NCBI RefSeq assembly: GCF_008831285.2
Contig: NC_045138.2
Span: 17,145,934 to 17,209,933, forward strand
DNA length: 64,000 nucleotides
Direction: 5' to 3'
Origin: Nymphaea colorata
Lineage: Eukaryota > Streptophyta > Magnoliopsida > Nymphaeales > Nymphaeaceae
Shown: positions 1-11,520 of the stretch, piece by piece
Layout of the letters: every line of letters starts with the position of its first letter
How positions within the stretch are numbered: position 1 is the first letter of the stretch
Notes under the pieces: generated by a model
What the model was told of the DNA's origin: nothing
Seen by the model: only the letters and a program-made list of their open reading frames with translations
Databases searched by the model: none
Made by a program: the position numbers and the translations under genes

Positions 1-1801
1 GCCTCATGCATACCTCCACAGTTGTTTGTAGATGATTTAATAATAGAATAAGACATAGGATTATGCATTCCAACATATTCCTTGCTGAAGTAAGATACTA
101 AATCTTTATCTAAATGTAATTTAAATTGTATTTCTTTGGTTGTATAAGTGTACAGTACACACTTCATTTATGTGGATCTCACCCTGCCAAGTTGGGAAAA
201 TAATAATTGAATCGGCCCTAGCATGCACAACTTACGATTTTCATGTGGCTTAAAGTTCAAATGCAGGTAAATCTTCCTCTCATACTCATGAATTAAGGGC
301 TTTGGATCTTTCCCAACCTTGAAATAACTGACGATGTTTGGGAGACAGATCAAACCCATTAAAATGATAAGAAATAATGCAAAATACATCTTAAGCAATT
401 ACATTCAACTTACCAGTGGATGCAGTAGCTAGATCCATGCAAAAATAAGCATGTACAATCACATTGTACTGTTGTTTACAAGTTAATTATTGGTACGACA
501 GCTAGTATTTTCTTGAGAATAAATTTGTCCGTCTGTCTATATTCATATTATAGCAACAGCCCATCACCTACCCTGTTCAGCTGTTCTCTTTTCTTTCTTT
601 AATCATGAGACTCAATAACAAGGAGAGGATGTAGATTTGTAAAGTCATGACAATGAAGGGATAAATTCCCTTTAGTACGATTCCAACATCCAGTTCAATG
701 ATGCCAACTACATCATCATATTGCAGCAAGCAAAACAATTTTTCAAATATAAGATTAAAACAGAGACTAAAAAAAATGTGCAGAAATGCCCCCAGAGTTT
801 TTCTTGATTAGCAGCCAAAGTACAAAATACATGAATATAGGGAAGGTAGCAAGCTGAAAGAAGCATTTCGACCTACAATCAGATTCTACAAATTCCAATG
901 TGGCAAAATAAAAACTAATACCAGCATAAATTTACACCTAAAGCATGACCAAATGCACTCCTGCATCTTTAGAGCTACCTGATATTGGTTTCAATTTCTG
1001 GTGATAATGAGATACTACCAACGTATCTCAGACATTATAACGCATTGAAAAAGACAACATGTGCAGATTTTAAAAATAATTCCTTTCATACATATTCTTA
1101 TTTACTTTTGTTTCGTTTATAGGGTAACAAATTGCTTAAGCTTTTGCTTCATTAAACTGAATAACATTGTAAATTCATTCATGACGACCATCAAGATGGA
1201 AACCACAGGAAAAATCCAAAACCATGGAGATCAGATTTCACTCGGCCTAGAACATAGTGAAACATCTTACGAGTAATGCAAGTTTCCCTAGTCAACAGCA
1301 TAGCCATCTCGTGAAGAATCCAAAACGAAGACAAACAAAGCCAAATGGTAGCATGTTCATCACTCCTCCATGCGTCAAGATAATTGATCTTAGAGGTATC
1401 CCGCAAAGTACTAGTGTCAGACCTTATACTGAAACTAATGCAAATACAACAGCTTTATCATATACCGAAACTAGAGTCAGAGCCACCACGTACTAGATTC
1501 GAATCCTATACTGAAACTAATGCAAATACAAGAGATCATCCGATATTCACATCAACGGACAAGCAAAAAAGTTTTTTTTTTCTTATTTGATAGAACACCA
1601 ACAACATTGAAAAGTCACGAAAAGAAAACTAAACTAAAATTCGTTTCCAGCATCCAGATCATTCAACCCAATAGATATAGAACTCACAATGCAGGCAAAC
1701 GAAATCCGCCATAAAAACCAATTATGTGCCCAAGCACCAATTCAAAGGCAACCAGGAGGATGTTTCTCGAACAAATAAAATTTAAGGAAGAGAATGATTA
1801 C
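1..1801. other. Presumed third intron of the RPS15 gene (open at left edge); no other gene seen
   Basis: This stretch follows the third exon of the minus-strand ribosomal protein gene and begins with a canonical donor (GTAATC on the minus strand at 1801). I searched it by eye for the conserved C-terminal half of uS19 and did not find it, so the intron seems to run off the left edge. Short open frames occur, such as 168-398 on the minus strand with a hydrophobic start, but none resembles a known protein. Confidence 0.4.
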
Positions 1802-2218
1802 CGCTTTGCGCAGTTTCTTGATCAATGCCATCGGCTTCCTCTTCAAACCTCTCTGGAACCTACACATTCATCAAAAAGATGGAAAACCATATAAAAGAGA
1901 GAGAGAGGGGCGTGGAAAACCATATAAAGAGAGAGAGCGAGAGAGAGACACACCGTCTACGAGCCCGGGCATGGAAGAGTTTGACGAGCTCCTCGGTGGG
2001 CATGTCAAGGAGGGCATCCAGATCAACTCCCCTGAAACTGAACTTCTTGAACGTCCTCCTCTTCGGCTGTCCGGCAACCTCCGTCTCGACATCCGCCTGC
2101 GAAAAAAGCCCGAACAAAGATCAACAAAGTCATAGACAAACCCCACAGATGCAAGCAAGAGATTTTAGCGATGCTGGAAACCAAAAACACAATAATTTCG
2201 ACTTCCACCACACACCAT
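1802..2218 (-). CDS. RPS15: 40S ribosomal protein uS19 (RPS15), 5' part, exons 1-3 (partial)
   Basis: Cytosolic small-subunit ribosomal protein uS19, a component of the 40S head. Exon 1 supplies only the ATG (2216-2218) and is followed directly by a GT donor. Exon 2 (1954-2096) starts with [19 protein letters not shown] and includes VDLDALLDM and FHARARR. Exon 3 (1802-1859) encodes [19 protein letters not shown]. Splice phases join exactly (CG|G at the exon 2/3 junction). The 67 residues match the N-terminal half of plant uS19 closely; the usual protein is about 150 residues, so roughly the last 80 are missing. They are not found down to base 1, so I infer that they lie left of the window; loss of the 3' end is the alternative. 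Intron 2 is only 94 nt and consists largely of CT-rich repeats. Confidence 0.9.
1860..1953 (-). repeat. Duplicated CT/GA-rich block forming most of RPS15 intron 2
   Basis: On the plus strand the unit GGAAAACCATATAAA plus a GA run occurs twice (about 1880-1912 and 1915-1953). It fills most of a 94-nt intron between exons 2 and 3. The GA run sits within a few bases of the splice donor at 1953. Confidence 0.75.
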
Positions 2219-2243
2219 GGCTTGAATCGACAGCGAAGCGGCA

Positions 2244-2321
2244 AAACCCTAGATCTGTATCGGCGGAGCTCCAAAAGAACGCTAGGGTTTCAGGGAAGGG
2301 CGACAATAGAGACTATATATA
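2244..2321 (-). promoter_or_regulatory. RPS15 core promoter: TATA box and telo-box pair
   Basis: A TATATATA motif lies at 2314-2321, about 100 nt upstream of the ATG at 2218. Two AAACCCTA telo-box motifs lie between it and the ATG, in opposite orientations: 2283-2290 (on the gene strand) and 2244-2251 (on the plus strand). Telo-boxes near the start site are typical of plant ribosomal protein genes. Transcription would be expected to start near 2285-2290. Confidence 0.7.
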
Positions 2322-3242
2322 GTCGACAGGAAGCAAATGTATTTTGCGAGTACTTCGCGTCTCCCGCGTGTAAGCGATAGGCTGCACGCTCGCAAAAGTT
2401 TTTATATCGTCGTCGATATTTTTAAAATATCGCTAAGCTTGTGTGATTCAAATGTGGAGTTTAAAACGAAATATTAACAAGTTAAAAAAAAAAAGTTTTT
2501 TTGTTTTCCGAACTTTTTCGAATCACAATTATTCACAATTTCTTCTTATGCAGAAAGCCCAAATTCTTCGAAAAGTGTTCCCATGCAATATTCTTATGGA
2601 GTTCGGATTTATGGTGATACTGATACATGGGATAAGGTCTCGATGCACCGATATATTTGGAAAGAAAAAGTTAACGATAAATTGAAGTATCTTGGTTTTG
2701 GTTTTAGACCTACATTTTTTGGAAATATGATACCCAAATCGTTTCAAACGCACAAGGGCTTGTTTGATATTTAAAAGTGTCCTCCATGGATGTGTTTGCT
2801 TCCAAGATCAAGTGATTCCATGTGTCCTTCAAGGGTGTGTTTGTTTTCAAGAACAAGGGATTTCGAATGGGTGTGTTTCCAAGATCAAGGGATCTGAAAT
2901 CCGTATTGACTTAAAATGTGATTTTAGATTACCTCAGCTCATCAATTTAACAAATGCGTTTTAAAAAGATATTTGACAGCAATAACAATTTATTACTGTT
3001 TCATAAATGTGTCTTAAAGGCTAAGGCCCTTCATGTTTAATAAAAAAAAAAAAAAGTAAAACCTTAATAGGCTTTTTAAGATTTTTGTAGCTATGTTTGA
3101 ATGGCTCTTCTATGGCACCGACTTCTCATCTTCAAATAGATGACTATTTAATTACCCCTTAACATTGGCTAGATTACTTTCATTGGGATCAAAGGTTGTC
3201 ATGTGGTTATTGGCTAGGTTTACTTTCATTGGAACCAAAAGG

Positions 3243-3424
3243 CAGGGGCAGAACCATAAATTTTTCATGTGAAGGCTAAATTAAAGTTTTTAAATTTTTA
3301 CAAATGTTAATTTTCAAAAAATTTATATAAAATAAGTAGAATTTTCTAAAATTTACATGTAAATTTAAAAAAAAAAAAAAGTTGAGCCATGGCCCATGCA
3401 GGCCCTCCCTTGACTCTGCCCGTG
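3243..3424. mobile_element. Degenerate hAT-like miniature element (CAGGGGC family)
   Basis: The left end CAGGGGCAGAACCA and the right end (reverse complement CACGGGCAGAGTCA) form imperfect terminal inverted repeats. The inner right part, GAGCCATGGCCCATGCAGG followed by CCCTCCC, matches the related copies at 10308-10504 and 55429-55647. No clear target duplication remains here. Confidence 0.6.
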
Positions 3425-4818
3425 CTATCAAGTGACTCTAGTGCCTCAGGCATGACATGCAAACCATGGTGAAGTGTTGGGTAAAGTGCACCTCACCGTG
3501 ACGCATTTTTGTACTGTTATCTACCAGCTAATAAGAAGGTCAAAGCCTCCATCCTTTTGTCGAGAGCATTAGACATGCTTTTGATACCTTATAATGCAAC
3601 TTTAAAAGGTTTTAAAGATAAATACATACACACATATATATATATATATAGGTATATAACATTGTATTTTATGTCACTTTCTTAAACCTTGCTTTTCTGC
3701 CTCAGGATATTCTTGCTCTATTGCTTCAAGAAAAGGTTCCATTCTCAAAATTAGACTCGCTCCTTCATCGAATGTTTGCGACCACTCACCAATATATATT
3801 CAATCAAACTCCCCAAATGCTACAACCGTTGCATTCTGATGTTTTGAACTTCAGAAATTTCTGAGGTTGGCAACAAGTCAACCACATGAAGAATACTTCC
3901 TGTTTAGTATTCTTCATGTTTACATGCGTGTTATTCTTGTTTAGTCCCCACTCTTAGGCAGCCTTTGCGGCCAGTCACAACTTCAAGGCAATGAATATCT
4001 CTCTCATTCCAATTTCCTAACTTCAAAAATAACAACTTTATTAACAAAAAATTTATCTTAATTCTCAAAGTACTCTTTCTCAATAAGTTCATCACTATGC
4101 TAGACACAATCTGTCATACTTAAATATAATCCTATCTAGCTTTTATCCCTAATTTAAATTCATGGTAGGAGCAGCTTCCTCATACACATGATCATCAAAT
4201 GGTTATGTATATATATATATATATAATGAAAGCGATGCACAGTAATTTATAACTCTATTAATGAGCATTATCTCTAATGATAAAGAAAAAAAAAACATTT
4301 GTTGTATAACTGAAAGTTTTGGAAGAGAAAATAGACAAGATTGATCTAAGTAAGCAAAACCAACCCATGCAGATCTTTCTAACGAAATTACAAGGAATTT
4401 TTTTTACCAAAACAATATTTTTTCCAACACATATTAAAATTATTTGATCATGAATCTTAAGCTTCAATGCCTCTAGGCCAATGACCCACATAAACAGCTC
4501 ACCTCGCCCTGATGCCTTTATGCCTCTTAACAAACATCGCACACGGCAGTGCATTTCAGTCATCAGCTAAAATTTACTCCCAAGGTTTACATTTCGTTTT
4601 ACCGTCTTTACAAAACATTGTTACTTGTTCTATTCTTAATGTATCAAATCATCTATTAGAATTTGATGCATATCCAAAACAAGTTTGCTTAGTCTAAAGT
4701 ACATAATTTTGTTGGACTTTGTAGGCAGTGAAAAAACTGGTACAATCACACATTTCAAGCCCAGTTTGATGAATAAAATGTTTATATCTTTGGTTTTCAA
4801 GTTTGTTTTTTTTTTGTC

Positions 4819-5032
4819 GGTTGTTTGGCAAATGAAACACTTTGTGATTGTGAGTGTTTTATAAATTATGAACACCTAGTTTTAGCATTATATGGATCTA
4901 CCCCAATCTGAGGTAAATTCATTGGTCTTTTAATAAGTATAATACTTTGTGAGTGTTCCATGAATCTGTTTCAAAGATTTAAGTATATTTATGAATATCT
5001 AGTTTTAGTGTCTCAACTGCCAAACAACTCCT
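4819..5032. mobile_element. Miniature inverted-repeat element with GTTGTTTGGCA termini
   Basis: The left terminus GGTTGTTTGGCA and right terminus TGCCAAACAACTCC are inverted repeats. The interior carries the recurrent phrases AACACTTTGTGAGTG and CCATGAATCTG, also seen near 11362, 25760 and 41376. It has no coding capacity. Confidence 0.65.
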
Positions 5033-6332
5033 AACATTGTTGTCTCGATCCTCTCTCAAATACATAAACTCAAGACAATCAACCTTTGTGAATGAATGAT
5101 TACCTACAGGAGATCTCATGAAATAAGTTAATTGTGCCATTATATCGTGAGATATTGTGAAAAAAACTTAATTTTCTCCAATTCAATTTTTAATTTTGTA
5201 AATCCTTTACTATAACATTGTTTACTTGATGGAAAAGAGCAGATCAGATGATGGGGCTGGAAAGATTTGTGTGGAGTTTCAAAGATTTGTACTTCACGGC
5301 CTACTCCAAGACCACCTTTTGGTTTGCCCTTCCTTGTTGGAGAGTATTTCATTTGGTTACATAGCAAATTATGTACCTTAGTACTAAACTCATTAACTTC
5401 TTTTAATTTGAATGTCTTTGCATAATTCAACTAGCCAAGGCAAACAAAATATTTGTGCCTTAAAATGACCTACAAATATCTTATTTTACATCAATATCTA
5501 AGGTTGAGTAAGATGAAACTAAATAATGTAATATGAGATTTAGCTAACAAAATTGCAAAATTTTTATAGATATCTGCATTCACTTATCCTTTACAAGTAG
5601 TTTTGAAAAAGTTATAGAGAATCAACAACATTCAAAGGAATTTGGCTTTCATCAAACACAAAAAAGGAAGTGACAATTCTATGTGAAGAACAAGTAATCG
5701 ACATGCTAATAAGCTGAACTTCTAGCATAGTGCACCCATATCAACTTGTTATTCAAATTCAATGATTCTCACGAACAAAAAAACATCAGAATTAATCTTA
5801 GCTCTTGTTAAAGAGAACTAAGATCAATAACCATAAGGAAAGATATCAAAATCAAGCATATGAAGTCTTCCCTTTGAAAGAAAACCAATCTTCATGATGA
5901 TCAAACTATCACACCAAAACATGTGTCACCTCTATCACCTTCAAACACAAACTAATCAATCAAAACCCAACCACATTCCCAAATTTTCACATCATAGTCA
6001 CTGAAAAACTAATCTTACATCATCCAAGATCAACAAAACTGATTGAAAAGCCAAATTTATGGACTAGAAGGATCAAAATATCTACTACTCTCCAAAAGAT
6101 GGAGTTCCAGACCAATGTCACTTCCATCCCTTTTATCTCCCCAATCCTTGATCCAAACCAAGCGATCAAGCACTCATTGGAAAGCTAAGGTCCTAACCTA
6201 AATACCCAAAAAGGTATCAAGCCAAATGACAAAGATAAGCCCAAGTTAGACCTAAGTAAAGTGAGTTGAGAAACACACCCAACCCACCCCCAACAATGGA
6301 CCCTAAAGCCACCCCCCACAAGTGGACCATTA

Positions 6333-6498
6333 TGGGCCGTCGATAATTCCGAATCCGATGGCCCACATTCAAAATTTTCAAGGGCAGAGATCCGGGTGAA
6401 ATATCTCTGGACCAATCAGAATGCTCCTTTTCGTTGCCGTTCCTCTCCCCGTCGTGATATAAAATCCCTACCGTCGTCATCGTGCTCCGCCATCCGCG
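6333..6498 (+). promoter_or_regulatory. Histone H1 promoter: site II pair, CCAAT, CCGTCG hexamers, TATA, octamer-like motif
   Basis: Upstream of the H1 ATG (6585) lie TGGGCC at 6333 and GGCCCA at 6360 (site II elements), CCAAT at 6412, CCGTCG hexamers at 6337, 6449 and 6471 (the hexamer described in plant histone promoters), TATAAAAT at 6458-6465 and ATCCGCG at 6492, seven of eight bases of the reversed histone octamer CGCGGATC. The combination suggests S-phase or proliferation-linked expression; this is inferred from motifs only. Confidence 0.65.
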
Positions 6499-6584
6499 AT
6501 TCCATCCTCCTCATTCTCCTGTTACTTATCTGCGCCTGCTCTCGGATTTCCTGCTTCAGTTTCCGGCAACGTTTCTCTCTGAAA

Positions 6585-7942
6585 ATGGCTCCCGCAGAAG
6601 GCACCGACGTCGCGGCTCCGGCTGCTGATACCGCTCCCGCACAAGCAGCGGAGAAATCCAAGGTTAAGAAGGCGAAGAAGCCCGCCGCTGCCAAGGAGGC
6701 CAAACCGAAGAAGGCTTCGGCTTCTAAGGGCTCCAAAGCCCCCCTGTCTCACCCCTCCTACTATGAGGTAGATCTCAATCTTCAGTTTCGTGTAAGTTCA
6801 TTGTATGTAGTTTGTCGTTTGACTGTGGGTGGTTTTATTTCGGTGTTGTACTGCTTTGGGATATTTTCCCGTTTTGGTTTAGTTGATTTTGTTTGCGTTT
6901 GTGGTAGCCTCTTGAGATGCCACTCTCTTGTTTTGAGTTCATTTTCTCTGGTTTTCTATTTCATTTTAGGGTTCTTCTTTGTACCCTTTTCTCTTATTAA
7001 GTCATCTTACTTAAACTTATGGTTTTGCGTTACAAGTATTAAAAGTTTGTTGAGTTTCGGTTTTGTCCGATTGATGAACCGTTACGGGGACTGTTTTGTT
7101 ATAGTCTCTGCAATCATTTGCGGAATTTGATCCACTTGCACGATCTCCATTAACTATCCGAGACACCCATTTTCGGTTTTCATTCAGTTTCTTCATTTTC
7201 TATTGCTAAGGTCTTTGCTGCGAATCATGTCTTCGGATGACTTTTGGTTTTTGTTCATACCCGTCTCTGGTTTCCAGAGTTCATTTTCTTTGGTTATTTG
7301 ATCTTCACTACGAGTTACATTAGATTCTCATTTTTTTTTGTTGACGATCATTGTTTGGACTATTTGAACGCACAGATGGTCGTAGAAGCGATCAATGCTA
7401 GGAAGGATAGAAAGGGAACAAGCCAGTACGCGATTGCCAAGTTCATGGAAGACAAAAGGAAGGACCAACTGCCCTCGAACTTCCGCAAGTTACTTCTTGT
7501 TCAATTGAGGAAGCTCGTCTCTCAAGGCAAGCTGGCGAAGATTAAGAACTCCTTCAAGGTGCCCGCCGCAGAGAAGCCCGCGAAGCCTGTCGCCCCTTCG
7601 AAGAAGCCTGCCGTTGCAGCGAAGCCGAAGGCCCCAAAGGCTGCAGCAAAGCCTAAACCAAAGGCTGTTGGAGCAGTAAAATCAAAGCCAAAGGCTTCCG
7701 GTGCTGCGAAGCCCAAACCAAAGGCTGCCACCGTGAAGAAACCGGCAGGTGCAGTGGCCAAGAAACCCGCTGCTAAAGTGGCCAAGACGTCTGCCAAGTC
7801 CTCTCCTGGAGCAAAAAAGCCAGTCAAGAAGACCATGGCGAAGAAGCCGTCGGCGGCGAAAGTTGTGAAGGCAAAGAAGCCGAAAAGTTTGAAGGCAGCA
7901 AAGCCGAAGAAGGTGACGGCGGCTAAGAAGGGGGCCAAGTGA
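6585..7942 (+). CDS. Linker histone H1
   Basis: Nuclear linker histone that binds nucleosome dyads and linker DNA. Exon 1 is 6585-6767 (61 codons, donor GAG|GTAGAT) and exon 2 is 7376-7942 (188 codons plus stop, acceptor CACAG|ATG); the protein is 249 aa. Residues 1-54 form an Ala/Lys/Pro-rich N-terminal tail. The winged-helix globular domain spans about 55-123, from SHPSYYE through TSQYAIAKFMEDK and LLLVQLRKLVSQGKLAKIK to NSFKV. The C-terminal tail (124-249) is Lys/Ala/Pro-rich with repeated KPKA phrases and no acidic stretches, as expected for H1. The 608-nt intron lies inside the globular domain. The ATG is the first one downstream of the TATA motif that starts a typical H1. It is divergent from RPS15 and isolated from other genes. 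Confidence 0.95.
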
Positions 7943-9766
7943 GCTAACAGCTGCGGTAGATAGTTTGGTAGATAAGTAGATCTTGTACATTTTTTCAGGA
8001 TCTATAGTTATATGAAAATTTCATCTTCTTTTCTGGTGTGTTTGTATAAGAATTTAATCTCCTCTTTCCCTCTCTCTGGCTCGACGTTGTGAGATGGTTT
8101 TTGCACGGTAGTGATGATGGTATTTCCGATCATCGTTGTATCTGACGAGGATGTTCTAAAAATTTATATTGAATGTTGACGGTTTGTTTTAGTCGTTTTG
8201 CCTTCGGTGGATTTTCATTTCTGTTCTTGGTGATCATCCTGTGTTTTAAGCAAACTCATCTTTGCCCTGTCATTGATGATTCATACCTGGTTGCGGTTTG
8301 ATTCTACTACTAAGTCTTCCAGATTAATTCTTGATGTAAACTTATCAGTTAAATGGATTAGTTATTTTTAAAAGCCAATACAAAGTTGATATAGTTTGAG
8401 AAGATACCCAATACTTATGTGGACACAAACTACCCCATGGTTGTTGTTCTCCATTAACAAGTTTGTCTATTCTACGAAGACCAACATCAGAAAATTTGCA
8501 GAAAAAAACTTCTGGTCCAAGTCCGATTTTGAGATCAGATGAAGTTGCAAAGGTAATGACGATAAGCAGTGATGTGGCATTTTTTTTTTAAAAAATGTCG
8601 ACGTTAGTTGCTACTATACGATAGATTGTGCAAGAGGAGAAAGGAATCGCCAAAAAGGAGAATATTTGGGAGTTGATTTTCCACGTTCATTGACAGTGAT
8701 GTGGGTCATGTGGTATTTTTTTCTCTCTCGATCCAGTTCCACGCACGGAGAGGTGATCTCGTTTTCCAATTTTCTGGTTTTCGAAATTTCCCGATAACGT
8801 CATGCATCTGTTTAAGCCCAAGTGGGTTTTTGAGATCTCTCGATTATCATCTCCATATATCAAAAAGCAGAAAAGTCGAGGAAGTTCTCAGGCCGGTTTA
8901 AATACAGCTTGGTCAAATACGGCGTATCTTATAAAATTTAAATCTCGAAAACCATTATCTTGTGAATGATGCGTGCACAACTGAATGCCTTGAGAGTATC
9001 AATCTGGACCCAAAAAAAAAAAAAAAAGAAGGGTTAGAGGGAAAACTACAGTCATCAACTAGATTTTTTCCTTGAAAAAATTACAGTGACACCTAAAAAG
9101 TTTATGAGTAAAAGAACCACGTATAGTCTTCTTATATCCGGAAAAGGACACCTATGTTTTCCTTCTAATAGTCAATAAAAAATCATAAGTTTGTTTTTGA
9201 AAATTTAATTGTTAAATGAACAAAAAATTTAGCATTTTAGTCGCTGGAAAATAGTATGAATAGAAAGCTTTAAATAAAATTAGGTTTTCTCTGAAGAACT
9301 TCCTAAGACTAACAAAAAAATCACGTAAACATTGTTAGAAACAATAGAAAAACGAGGTTATTTTTATATAATTAAACATGTCATTTGATATATTCGACAC
9401 ATTGTCATTATTAAGTGTATTTTGATCATTAAATCACATTAAAAGAAGTTAGTTTGTAGGAAAGTAGTTGCTTTTAATTAATAATCCAAAGCTTAAATGT
9501 CCTTTAACAATAAGAAAAGTTAGATTATTTCAAATTTTGGGTGCTTGACGAGGAGAACCACCTTTATCACCGATCATGCCTTGTCTGACGTGAGCAAGAA
9601 AAGCAAGCTCTTAATTGTTGTGCATGTTCATCGAAGAAAATGGATTGACGAGTAAATATTATAAAACATTATGGGTAAATAGTTTTTTTTTTTTTTAAAT
9701 TTTCAAATTATAGCTGCATGGAGAATAACGTATATTAAAAAAGAAAAGTCAAAATGATCTACCCGT
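7943..9766. other. H1 3' flank and AT-rich intergenic DNA
   Basis: This stretch contains the H1 3' untranslated region and its poly(A) site, which I could not place precisely, followed by AT-rich sequence with poly(A)/poly(T) runs. I see no gene. Confidence 0.5.
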
Positions 9767-9949
9767 CAGTAGCGGAGCTACATATAGGTTGGTGTGGACA
9801 GTTTTAACCACGCCAACAATAAATTTTTTAATTATTTTTACATATTTTTATATAGATGTCTTATAATTATTTACTTATTTATATATCTTTTATAAATGAG
9901 AATTTTTACAACTGTGTTTAATAGCAAAAAATTTCTGGCTCCGCTACTG
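9767..9949. mobile_element. hAT-like miniature element (CAGTRGCGGAGC family)
   Basis: The ends CAGTAGCGGAGC and GGCTCCGCTACTG form good terminal inverted repeats. The flanking 8-mers CTACCCGT (left) and CTACTTGT (right) agree at six of eight positions, consistent with an aged 8-bp target duplication as made by hAT transposases. The AT-rich interior is non-coding. Confidence 0.7.
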
Positions 9950-10148
9950 CTACTTGTCCCTACATGCAAAAGAGTTTGATAGAACGAGGATAACTGGTAT
10001 GCCCAGTGCGCCCATAGGTGCCGCTCAACCCAAAGCAACGTCTCCTTATACCAAGAATGAAGTGCCTTGGGGAATTGAACATGGAACATGCCTACACCAA
10101 ACCAAACCCGCCTTCCCAATTACACTGTACATTATTTGGCCTGCCCGA

Positions 10149-10176
10149 AGAGAGAGAGAGAGAGAGAGAGAGAGAA
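10149..10176. repeat. (GA)n microsatellite
   Basis: An uninterrupted GA run of about 28 bases in intergenic DNA. Confidence 0.85.
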
Positions 10177-10307
10177 CAAACGTTCAAGAGCACCAGGCTG
10201 ATGTTTGGATCTCGAAAAAGAAATTGAACCCATGCAACAAGTATGTACTGAAGAAAGGTTCAGCTGCAGGAAGAAGGCGAAGATGAATGGAACAACAACG
10301 GTAGATG

Positions 10308-10504
10308 CAGGGGCAGAGCTGGGATTTTCTTCAGGGGTGGGCCGACAGTCCAACCTCTGGATCCGGGTAGGGCCAAATTCAATTCAAATCCAAAAAATAC
10401 ATGACCTAATTAGAAAATCTTATTTTTTTCAATGTAATTTTTTTGTTTTACATTGGCCAGGGTGGGGCCATGGCTTAGGCGGCCCCCCCCTCCCTCCGCC
10501 CCAG
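10308..10504. mobile_element. hAT-like miniature element with perfect 8-bp target duplication (CAGGGGC family)
   Basis: The termini are CAGGGGCAGAGC and CTCCGCCCCAG. The 8-mer GGTAGATG flanks both ends exactly (10300-10307 and 10505-10512), a clear target-site duplication of hAT length. The interior shares GGGCC and GGGTAGGGCCAAATT phrases with the inverted copy at 55429-55647. It is non-coding. Confidence 0.85.
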
Positions 10505-11361
10505 GGTAGATGGATGATCTAACGACTTGCAGACAGATTTCAACTTTCAAGGGGTTGGCCTGTTCGCTTCTCCTTACACTAACTCTGGACAATGGTAAGG
10601 GAAAGATATGGAACAGTCCAGAGGTCAATTGGGATCCTCTGCCAGGTCATGTAATCAGAGTTTAATACTCTAATTTTGCTTTAATAAAGGTCGGGGGTCT
10701 AACACCATGCGCATGCACCGAAGAAGGGTCTGAGGTATTTTTGAAATTTTTTATAAAATATTTTAGGCTTCAAAATTTTTTACAATTCTTTTTTATCATT
10801 CTAAAAGGTTTCTTTTTTATCAGAACAGAGTTATTTTGGTCATTATACACTCCCGTGCACAATTTTAGTCATGCATAAAATTGTGCACATAACCAGCTTC
10901 ACCGGAAAAGCACTTTCCATTTTCATCCAACAATTGGTGTCGTAGTGGCCTCTCTTTGAGGTGGTGGAATGAACAACTAGTTCTAAAAAAAACAGGAATT
11001 TTGCTAAACAATGTTGTTAGGATCAGCCGGAATCAACCAATTCTACTAAATATGGCAAATAGATTGGGTGCCATGCATGAGGTTTCAATTATTTTGAAGA
11101 CATCTTAAAAAGTTTTTGTACTTTAATTATTTTCTAAAATATTTTGAAGATATCTTAAAAAGTTTTGCACTTTAACTCTTTTCAAAAATTGATTTTTTTA
11201 ACATTTTTGTGATTCACTAAGATCTAACTGGTTTCTGTTGTGGTTTCATCATTGTAATCCTTCACCTTCCATCCCAAAGATTATTGTTGAAATCTGAATT
11301 TGAAAGATAGCAAAATAGATAATTGCAAGTACTTCAGCAAATTTCAAATTAGATCTTTTAT

Positions 11362-11520
11362 TAGGGGTCATTTGGCAGTTGGAACACTTTGTGAGTGATC
11401 CATGAATCTACCCCAAAGATTGGACAAATTCATCAAACACTAAAATATAAGTGCCCATGAATCTGTCTTAATCTTTGAGGCAAATTCATTCAACACAGAT
11501 AAAATAGTGCACGTTTTGTA
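11362..11520. mobile_element. Partial miniature element of the GTTTGGCA / AACACT family
   Basis: It begins GGGGTCATTTGGCAGTTGGAACAC and carries CCATGAATCTACCCC and GAGGCAAATTCATT, phrases shared with the copies at 4819 and 41376. I could not identify a matching right terminus. Confidence 0.45.

Larger units (their letters stand above)
2330..6330. other. Intergenic region between divergent RPS15 and H1 genes
   Basis: No gene is supported. The stretch is AT-rich and holds three short copies of a GTGTGTTTG...CCAAGATCAAGG motif (about 2780-2900), a decayed miniature element (3243-3424), short TA runs (about 3636-3652 and 4207-4225) and a miniature element with terminal inverted repeats (4819-5032). 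Everything else is unannotated. Confidence 0.6.

Noticed and set aside
7522-7938. Long minus-strand open frame rich in Phe, Ala and Gly
   Set aside because: It is the antisense shadow of the Lys/Ala/Pro-rich H1 tail.
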